From: Peromyscus leucopus
Lineage: Eukaryota > Chordata > Mammalia > Rodentia > Cricetidae
DNA: 64,000 nt
Direction: 5' to 3'
Assembly (NCBI RefSeq): GCF_004664715.2
Contig: NC_051066.1
Location: 77,785,147-77,849,146, forward strand
Program-made: the position numbers and the translations under genes
Shown here: piece by piece, positions 57,664 to 64,000 of the stretch
Position numbering within the stretch: position 1 is the first letter of the stretch
Layout of the letters: every line of letters starts with the position of its first letter
Notes under the pieces: generated by a model
Seen by the model: only the letters and a program-made list of their open reading frames with translations
What the model was told of the DNA's origin: nothing
The model's database searches: none

Positions 57664-57762
57664 TGTGTGTGTGCATGATTGTGTGTGTGTGTGTGCACAT
57701 ATGTGTATGCACGAGTGTGTGTGCATGATGTGTGTATGGTGTGCGTGTACATGAGTGTGTGT

Positions 57763-57802
<40 letters not shown>
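57664..57802. repeat. TG-rich variant microsatellite
   Basis: TG runs interrupted by CATGATG-type units. It probably began as the CA tail of the antisense SINE to the right. Confidence 0.95.
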
Positions 57803-57805
<3 letters not shown>

Positions 57806-57814
57806 AATGTGTGT

Positions 57815-57939
57815 CTCAGAGAACAACTGGCAGTGTTTTTCTCCTTCCTCCATGTGAGTTCACAGATCAAACTCAGGTCATCAGACTTGGTAGCCAGCAC
57901 AGTTATCCACTGAGCTACCTTGCCAGCCCAGAAGAGACC
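57815..57939 (-). mobile_element. tRNA-derived SINE ('ggcaaaggc' type), antisense
   Basis: 'agatcaaactcaggtcatcagacttggtagccagcac' and 'ccactgagctaccttgccagccc' are the reversed head of the family seen at 23556. Confidence 0.85.
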
Positions 57940-58559
57940 CCTATGGGAAAAACTAAAGAAAAAAAGATACAGTCTGTAGATTTTCCCAGGAGGGTGGGGA
58001 TGGGCAGCTGTCCCTAGCCTGGGAACCATCTAATCAGTAAAGTCAACAGTTATTCAGATAAAAGCCCAGCTCTTGTCTGCCTAAACTTGATCCTGTAGAT
58101 GGGTTTTATCCTAAGGGTGATTTTGAATTCCTTTATCCCTGTCCTGATGGTTCATACAGTGACACTTCCCACCTTCATCAACCTTTACATGAAGATTAAG
58201 GTACCTAATGAACTGAGGGTAGTAGTCAGAAGGAGAAGAGGAGCAGGGTGTAATGTCCATGAAGTAGATATTACAGTTATGACCTCTACACTTTGGGGAG
58301 GAAGCAAAGAGAGACCATAAGGCTTAACTTTGTCTGGCTGACAGCGTCATGATCTTGGGGGCAGATGGTGGGGATTTTGTACAAATGGCATGGAGACATG
58401 ACTGGAAATGGAAATAAAGGCATCTACTTCACTGCGTGTGTGACAAAGCCAGCATCATTGTCAGACCGAGCCACTGAATATGCACCTGCCGTGGAGTTTT
58501 CACTCTTCTTTTCTTTTCTCTTCTTTCTTTCTTTTTACTCCTTACAAGATGTCATTTTA
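57940..58559. other. Unique sequence with a MIR-like block at 58256-58320
   Basis: 58256-58294 is nearly identical to 61921-61959 (see findings). A CTTTT-rich patch lies at 58505-58540. Confidence 0.5.
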
Positions 58560-58783
58560 ATTTTTGTATTTCTGTATGTGTGCCTGTATGTGAGGACTTG
58601 TGCGTGAGAATACATGTGAGTGTGAGGGTGCCCCTCGGAAGCCAGGAGGCAGAGAAGGTGTTAGATCCCTTAGAGCTGGTGCTACAGGTGGTCCTGAACT
58701 GTCACTTGGGTACTGGGAACCAAACAGGGGTCCTCTGCAAGAGCAGCAAGAACCCTTAACTCCTAAACCATCGTCCCAGCCTC
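58560..58783 (-). mobile_element. B3-type SINE, antisense
   Basis: Tail at the left, 'gaagccaggaggcagagaaggtgttagatccctta', 'gggtactgggaaccaaacaggggtcctctgcaagagcag' and 'taaaccatcgtcccagcc'. Full B3 order reversed. Confidence 0.9.
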
Positions 58784-58786
58784 CAA

Positions 58787-58972
58787 AATATTGTTGTTGT
58801 TGTTGTTTTAAGACAGAGTATTTAGTCCAGGCATGCTGACCTTGACTTTGTTCCTCCTCACCTCCCCAGTGTTCCGACAACAAGCACGGCCATGCTCAGT
58901 TTACGCTGAGGTATGGATCAAGCTTGGGGCTTTTAACGCGCTCAGCAAGCACTTTACAAACAGATCAATATC
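58787..58972 (-). mobile_element. RSINE1/B4-type SINE, antisense
   Basis: (TTG)n tail, 'aagacagagtatttagtccaggcatgctgaccttg', 'cctccccagtgttccgacaacaagc', and the reversed head 'ggatcaagcttggggcttttaacgcgctcagcaagcac'. Confidence 0.75.
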
Positions 58973-59188
58973 CTCCTTTCCAGATCTTTCTATTATCATT
59001 GTTCTATCTGAGATGGTGAATACATCTTCCTCCTCCTCGGAAGCCTCCCTGGGTTACTATCCACCCACCCACCCACCAGCCACCATCAGAGTAAAGGCAG
59101 CATGGCGGTGCTGGCTACTGGTTATCTAAAATTTTATCCTTTGAAATTCTTATTTACTTTGGAATTCATGGACTTACAAGTTGATAAT
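58973..59188. other. Unique sequence with (CACC)n patch
   Basis: A short CACC patch at 59058-59078; nothing else recognised. Confidence 0.4.
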
Positions 59189-59234
59189 TGTCTTAGTTAG
59201 GGTTTCTATTGCTGTGAAGACACACTATGACCAC
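59189..59234 (-). mobile_element. ORR1-type LTR terminus, antisense fragment
   Basis: 'TGTCTTAGTTAGGG' and 'tctattgctgtgaag' are the terminal 45 bp of an ORR1 LTR in reverse. They are cut at 59234 by the class II LTR. Together with 60403-61190 this may be the remnant 3' LTR of one ORR1 element. Confidence 0.8.
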
Positions 59235-59683
59235 TGTAGTCAGACCACTTTCCTTTGGGCCACCAACCAGCTCCCAAGTAAAGATATGGAGACTTATTAT
59301 TAATTATGAATGCTCAGCCTTAGCTTATGCTTGTCTCACTAGCTCTTTTAACTGATATGAAAACACTCTTCAAATCTCTAACTTCAGGTTTGCATGACTG
59401 CAATATACTTTTTTCTCTTGAGCTGGTTCTGCTTCCTGTTAGCAGCCTCCTTGGCATCTCTAACTCCTTAGGGTCTCCAGGGCAATAGTGGCTTCTCTTC
59501 ACAGCTTCACACAATGGCTTCTCTGAACCTCGATTCAGGGACACCCCTGACATATGCCTGGTCTCATTGGCTCTCCTTAGTTGTGGAGGAATATTCCATA
59601 GCTCCTGTCTTCTATCCTTGACTCTAAAGCTAGAACCATGTGACCAAAACTGCCAAGTTCTGCTGCTTGCTGGGGCTGGAACA
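59235..59683 (-). mobile_element. Class II ERV 3' LTR, antisense
   Basis: Reads TG (59235) to CA (59682-59683), 449 bp. On the minus strand it is preceded by a purine run 'gaggggggc' (complement of 59684-59692), which is the position of a polypurine tract before a 3' LTR. Its 3' terminal ~110 bp resembles that of the sense LTR at 59842 in inverted orientation. Minus frame 59320-59553 within it is not a gene. Confidence 0.65.
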
Positions 59684-59841
59684 TGCCCCCCTCGTTCAAT
59701 TACATCTTCACCAACTTTTCGGTTCTTTTGATGCTTTTTTTTTTTTCCTTGTTGGTGGATTACTTATTTTATGAGGCGTGTTTTGTATTTCTGTTGTTCT
59801 TCTTTTGTATATTTGTGTATTGTTTTTGTTTATGTTTCATT
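59684..59841 (-). mobile_element. ERV internal remnant with polypurine tract
   Basis: C-rich on the plus strand at 59684-59692 (PPT on the minus strand), then AT-rich sequence with no coding capacity. Little of the internal region remains. Confidence 0.45.
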
Positions 59842-60266
59842 TGTTTAACTCTGAAGCTGTGTTATTGTGCCTGTGTAAAACACCTAATGGTCTAGTAAAG
59901 AGCTGAATGGCCAATGGTGAGGCAGGAGAAAGGATAGGTGGGGCTAGCAGGCAGAGAGACTATATAGAAGGAGAAAACTGGGATCAGGTAGAAGTAGCCA
60001 GAGAAGAGGAGGACTCCAGGGCCAGTCACCCAGCTACACAGCAAGCCACAGAGTAAGAGTAAGATTTACAGAAGTAAGAGAATGGGAAAAGCCTAGAGGC
60101 AAAAGGTAGACAGGATAATTTAAGTTAAGAAAAGCTGGCTAGAAACTAAGCCAAGCTAATGCCGGGTATTCATAGTTAAAAATAAGCCTCCGTGTATGAT
60201 TTATTTGGGAGCTGGGTGGCGGGTCCTCCCACCCCTCCAAAAAAGAGTAAAAACCAACTAGCAACA
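59842..60266 (+). mobile_element. Class II ERV LTR, sense
   Basis: 'gctgtgttattgtgcctgtgtaaaacacc', 'gaatggccaatggtgaggcaggagaaagg', 'gccacagagtaagagtaagatttacagaag', 'cctccgtgtatgatttatttgggagctggg' and a CA end at 60266 are wording I associate with an LTR common in cricetid genomes. The 3' boundary is firm; the 5' boundary is approximate, and no target duplication was confirmed. Confidence 0.65.
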
Positions 60267-60402
60267 GTTTCCTTTACTGCCTAAGCTTGGCTGTTCTGGA
60301 ACTTGCTCTGTAGACCAGACACTGACCTCAAATTCAGAGATCTTCTGCCTCTGCCTCCTGAGTGTTGGGGTTAAAGAAAGGTAGGCACCACCATATGTAG
60401 CT
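60267..60402 (-). mobile_element. B1 SINE, antisense
   Basis: 'ttggctgttctggaacttgctctgtagaccag', 'tgacctcaaattcagagatcttctgcctctgcctcctgag' and 'gttaaagaaaggtaggcaccacc'. Its right side abuts MaLR internal sequence and its left side abuts the LTR end at a 'gtttcc' that could be B1 sequence, so the LTR may have entered this B1. Confidence 0.8.
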
Positions 60403-60952
60403 CTCAGTTTTTATTTAATCCATTTTTACAAGTTGGAATTTTAGCTGGTTGGGTCACTACTCCCTTTATTCCATTTCTTAACCTGTTTAACTCCTTGAAC
60501 ACAGGATTTAGCTCCATTCCACTTCCTGGAGCTCCCTTTCTTTTCAAATTGTACATTTTGTGTTATTCCTTTCTCAGCTTGCTCCTTTTCATTATAAATC
60601 TTCATTAGAGTTACCACTAATAACCACACGACAGAGTCAGTACCAGGCTGTTTTGAGATTTCCTCTGCCAATGGAATTAATCCCAAATTCTGCACTTTAA
60701 ACTCAGGCAAACTTTTCAGACAAAGGCAAAAAGCTGCCACATTCTTCACCAAAATATTACAAGAATGATTTCTAGGCCACATACTAACATTCTTCCCCTC
60801 TTGAGTCAACCCCCACAGTTCAAATAACCCTCAGCCCCACTTAAAACACTAAACTGCTTTCCTAATCCACAGTCCCACAGTCCATATTCCTCCAAACAAA
60901 AAACAGGGTCCAACCTATCACAGCAATATCCCAGTCCCTGGTACCAGTCTCT
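60403..60952 (-). mobile_element. MaLR internal region (gag-derived, ORR1-type)
   Basis: Minus frame 60441-60809 (122 codons) reads, as I recall, like the gag-derived internal sequence of MaLR elements, including 'EEISKQ' and a following hydrophobic 'WLLVV' segment. Just before the adjoining LTR the minus strand has 'tggtaccagggactgg' (60934-60949 on the plus strand), placed like a primer-binding site matching a tRNA-Leu-type PBS. The frame is not a functional gene: no complete gag, pol or env. Confidence 0.7.
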
Positions 60953-61190
60953 TTCTTAGTTAGAGTTTCTATTGCTGTGCCAGAGAGGGAGCTGAGAGTC
61001 CTACATCTTAACCACAGGCAACAGGAAGTGAACTGTGATACTGGGCATAGCTTAAGCATAGGAGATCTCAAAGCCCACCCCCACAGTGACACACTTCCTC
61101 CAACAAGGCCACACCTATTGCAATAAAGCCACACTTCCTAATAGTTCCACTCCTTATGGGGGCCAATTACATTCTAAGTACCATAGTAAT
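60953..61190 (-). mobile_element. ORR1-type LTR (5' LTR of the element above), antisense
   Basis: 'ttagttagagtttctattgctgtg', 'gctgagagtcctacatc', 'gcaacaggaagtg', 'caaagcccacccccacagtgacacacttcctccaacaaggcc', 'cctaatagttccactcc'. Antisense ORR1 LTR order with a central deletion. It directly adjoins the PBS-like site. Confidence 0.85.
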
Positions 61191-61199
61191 ACAGGGTTG

Positions 61200-61285
61200 C
61201 TGTTGTTTTTAAGACAGAGTCTCTCTCCATTTCCCAGGCTGAATTTGAACTCATGATCCTTGTGCCTCAGCCTCCTGAATGCTTG
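61200..61285 (-). mobile_element. B1 fragment, antisense
   Basis: 'tttttaagacagagtctctctcc', 'ctgaatttgaactcatgatcc', 'cctcagcctcctgaatgc'. An old, truncated copy. Confidence 0.65.
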
Positions 61286-61330
61286 CATATTTGGTAATAA
61301 AAGTTTTTGTTTTGCTCTACTGTATTTTGT

Positions 61331-61500
61331 TTTGAGAAAGGATCTCATTTTGTAACCCAGACTGGCCTAGAATTCACTATGTATTTCAGGCTGGACTAGA
61401 ACTCACTATGTAGTCCATGTTGGTTTAGATCTCTCAGTAATCCCCTTGTCTCAGCTTCTCAAGTGCTGATATTATAGATGGGAGGCACCATGACTGACAG
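61331..61500 (-). mobile_element. Old B1 (B1F/PB1-like), antisense
   Basis: 'ttttgagaaaggatctcattttg', 'actggcctagaattcactatg', a duplicated 'ggctggactagaactcactatgtag' module, then 'ttctcaagtgctgatattatagatgggaggcaccatgac'. The duplicated module is typical of early B1s. Confidence 0.75.
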
Positions 61501-61861
61501 ATATTGTATTCTTTAAGTCCTTCAATTTATACCCACTGATAAAACACATGCAAGCTGGACTAATGTAGGAAGTAGGGATGTCTGTCCATAGAAACCATCT
61601 CTGCATTGCCCAGCAACCACGCACTGCTGAAAAGTTGTGCAGGTGGGAAGCTATCGGTATGAGATGGTTTCCCTCTGTTCCTACTGGCCAAATGACTTTG
61701 AGAAAAGACCTCTCTCCCACATACTTTAGTTTCCTTGTCTTTAAAAATAAGCAGCTGGTCAATAGAACCACCATGCTTCTTCGGATGTATCTCCAGGCTC
61801 TGCACCTTCCTGTAAGTGTGACCATATGAGGACTTGTGGATGCCAAAAGGGCTTAAAAATG
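61501..61861. other. Unique sequence
   Basis: Three overlapping frames of 81-124 codons on both strands, no motif; not called. Confidence 0.4.
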
Positions 61862-62030
61862 ATACTACTTAACACTTACACACTTTACATGCATTGATTC
61901 ATTTAATGTCTTCAATTAACTCCATGAAGTAGATAGTACAGTTATGACCTCTACACTTTAGATGAGGAAAAAGGCATAGAGACTAATGACCTGTGACATA
62001 TCTAGCTGGAGCTGGGCTATGGATATCTAA
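61862..62030 (+). mobile_element. MIR SINE
   Basis: 'actacttaacacttacacactttacatgcattgattcatttaatg', 'tccatgaagtagata', 'ctttagatgaggaaaaaggc', 'gacatatctagctgg' follow the MIR order well. Confidence 0.8.
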
Positions 62031-63654
62031 CCACCAAATACACAAAATAATTAGCATACCCCAGGATAAAGCTCTTGACATTTGCATACTTAGAAGGTTA
62101 GAAAACTGTGTGAGAATCAGTTTAGCAACCAGAGAACACGACCAAGGCTACAGTTTCCCTCTCTCCTCTTAGCAGATTCCCTCACATTATCCAGGGCACG
62201 ACAGAACCATCGAGAACCACAAGCTCTTTGGAGAAATGGTACAGACTGGGATGGCTTGTGTTCAAAGATAACATGATCAGTTTGGGATGTCTCTGTCAAC
62301 CACTGACCTATCTGTGTACTGAGGTGCTCTGAGGTGGGAAATACTCAAATGATACTGGATGAGGGAATATACCAGATGAGGAAGAGAGAATGACCCAGAA
62401 GAAATTAGAAAAAAAAAGAAAAAAAGCTCTCCAGGGGGTTCTCAAAACAGCCACTGTCCTGACCACCAACCTGAGTCTTCTAGAAGCAAGCACCTTTCAC
62501 TGAGCCCGATCCCAGCAGAGCAGGATCTTGGCAGAGGAAGAACAACACCCTTGCTCATTGTAAAACCAGGCCCATTGAGAATCTGCAAACTAAACACAGC
62601 TCTGCTTGGAAAGTGATTTGCTAGGCCCTTCAAAAGGGTAATGATGAGAAGTTGTAATGCTGTCTGGATTCGGAGTCCATGACAATGAGGATCACATCCT
62701 GAATGGAACTTCTTTGCCATTCTCACATTACCATTGAGGAGTTTTGTAAAAACAATGCTCAGTGTCATTCAGTTCTATACCCATGGGCTTTTTCATCATT
62801 AATCCTTTGGCATCAGGGTGGAGCTGCTGGGCACAACACCATATAAACTCCAGCTGTTGTTGCCCTCATGCAACCTAGCACACGTATAAGTCAACAGCAA
62901 GACAGTGCCACAGTGCCCAGGCTGCTGGTAGGCACTGACACATACTGCTGATAACTCAGAAAGAATTCCAGATATTAATATTTTCTTTGATCCTACCAAC
63001 CAAATAATATTATGCTGACTGAACCACCATGCTTCTTGGGTTAAAAGCATTCCATGATAAGCTGTACATTCTTTGCTACTATGCCATTGATTTTCTGACT
63101 TTATTTTGCAATCCAAAAGTTATGAACCATCCCTCCTGGCTTCTGAGCCCCCCCCCAAAAAAAATTCTTTTTTCATATAATGTCTTCTTTATGTGGATTT
63201 ATTTGTTCTGGGGCTGGATGCATTGGCAGGCCATGGTTTCTCTCTGAAGACTGCACTCCCTTTCTGTTGGTTTGATGGTAGCTTGTCTTTGAATACTTCC
63301 TGTCCATTTGTCCTTTTTTTCACAGCTGAGTCACTCCTGGTCAGATTCCTAGCACTCAGCCTTCACAAGAAAAAAGAGGTCTGTTTTCTTGCCTGTCTTC
63401 CTTCTCACAGGCCAGTAGGCACTCTTAATGATCTCCTTTCTCTTGGAGTGGGGTTTAAAGACAACGCCCATCCAAGTTCTTGGTCATTAATTTTAATACA
63501 GAGAAATGTGAGAGATTTCACTTAAACCCCAATTCAGGAGCTACCACATTCCGGGTATTCACAGGGTGCTGGAAATGCTGAATGAAGAATCATGACGTGT
63601 TCTCAGGAAGCTCACAACACGGTACATGAGGGAGGCTACGAGGGTGGGAAAATG
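62031..63654. other. Unique sequence, no gene recognised
   Basis: Frames of 105-110 codons (62442-62768 minus, 62799-63116 minus, 63193-63525 plus) have no domain. A C-run then A-run at 63149-63164 is present. Confidence 0.45.
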
Positions 63655-63941
63655 GCTCAGTCAGTCAGTGCTTGCCACGCAAGAAAAAGGATCTGGGTCT
63701 GAATCCCAGCACCCATATATAAGTCAGGCATGACAAAACACATCTGTGATCACAGTGCTATGGGAGGCGGAGACAGGTGGATCACTGAGTTCACTGGCCA
63801 GTCAGCCACCTAATCAATCAAATTCCAGGTTCAGTAGGACCCTGTTTAAATAAATAAGGTGTTGACCTCTGACCTCCATATCCACAAACATGCACCTGTA
63901 TGCATATGTGTACTCATAAACATGTGCATTTACATGTGCAC

Positions 63942-63942
<1 letters not shown>
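63655..63942 (+). mobile_element. B4-type (ID-B1 composite) SINE
   Basis: 'gtgggaaaatggctcagtcagtcagtgcttgcc' head, 'gaatcccagcacccatatataagtcaggcatgac' to 'gaggcggagacaggtggatc' B1-like middle, 'caggttcagtaggaccctg', 'gttgacctctgacctccatatcc'. Full composite order; its tail is the adjacent (CA)n. Confidence 0.9.

Positions 63943-63990
<48 letters not shown>
63943..63990. repeat. (CA)n microsatellite
   Basis: About 23 CA units ending 10 bp from the window edge, probably an expansion of the SINE tail. Confidence 0.95.
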
Positions 63991-63994
<4 letters not shown>

Positions 63995-64000
63995 TGCTTA

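Noticed and set aside
57568..58029. His-Thr-rich 153-codon minus frame
   Set aside because: It is the TG/CA microsatellite plus an antisense SINE.
1..64000. CRISPR array, phage, operon or other prokaryotic system
   Set aside because: SINEs, LINEs and LTRs show this is rodent nuclear DNA; the direct repeats present are microsatellites or minisatellites without spacers.

Overview
This window is mammalian nuclear DNA from a muroid rodent, most likely a cricetid (vole, hamster or deer-mouse group). The evidence is the repeat content. There are B1, B3 and B4-type SINEs, rodent MaLR LTRs (ORR1 and MT types) and antisense rodent L1 3' ends. The B1 at 26.5 kb carries an internal 'gtagctttgcgcctttcctgg' type segment, and there are several class II LTR families I associate with cricetid genomes. 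The species call is from memory of repeat families, not from a search.

I find no supportable protein-coding gene, no rRNA or tRNA gene, no CpG island and no CRISPR or prokaryotic feature. The open frames are short and mostly scattered. Those I could place fall in repeats: L1 ORF2 remnants at 10.1-10.5 and 20.0-20.2 kb, and a MaLR internal frame at 60.4-60.8 kb. The longest frame (229 codons, 52.45-53.14 kb) has no domain I recognise. The window is best read as intergenic or deep-intronic sequence.

Layout. 0-9 kb: mostly unique sequence with antisense L2, an MLT1 LTR and an ORR1 LTR. 9-14 kb: an antisense ancient L1 ORF2 piece and MaLR LTRs. 14-17.6 kb: compound microsatellites, L2 and two adjacent B1s. 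17.8-23.6 kb: almost entirely antisense L1, with a rodent L1 3' end followed by an older L1M copy broken by later LTR and L1 insertions. 25.5 kb: a 25-bp minisatellite. 30.6-35.9 kb: a MaLR cluster with a multi-level nested insertion at 31.6-33.4 kb. 41.06-41.45 and 48.95-49.30 kb: two solo class II LTRs, each with an exact 6-bp target duplication. 59.2-61.2 kb: a mosaic of MaLR internal sequence, an antisense class II 3' LTR with its polypurine tract, a second sense LTR and a B1. The right edge ends in a B4-type SINE and a (CA)n run.

There is no gene network to describe. What the sequence records is a layered insertion history, partly ordered by nesting and target-site duplications, plus a few LTRs that keep promoter-like and splice-donor-like sequences. 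Family names are recalled, so subfamily names are tentative; the coordinates and target duplications were read directly.
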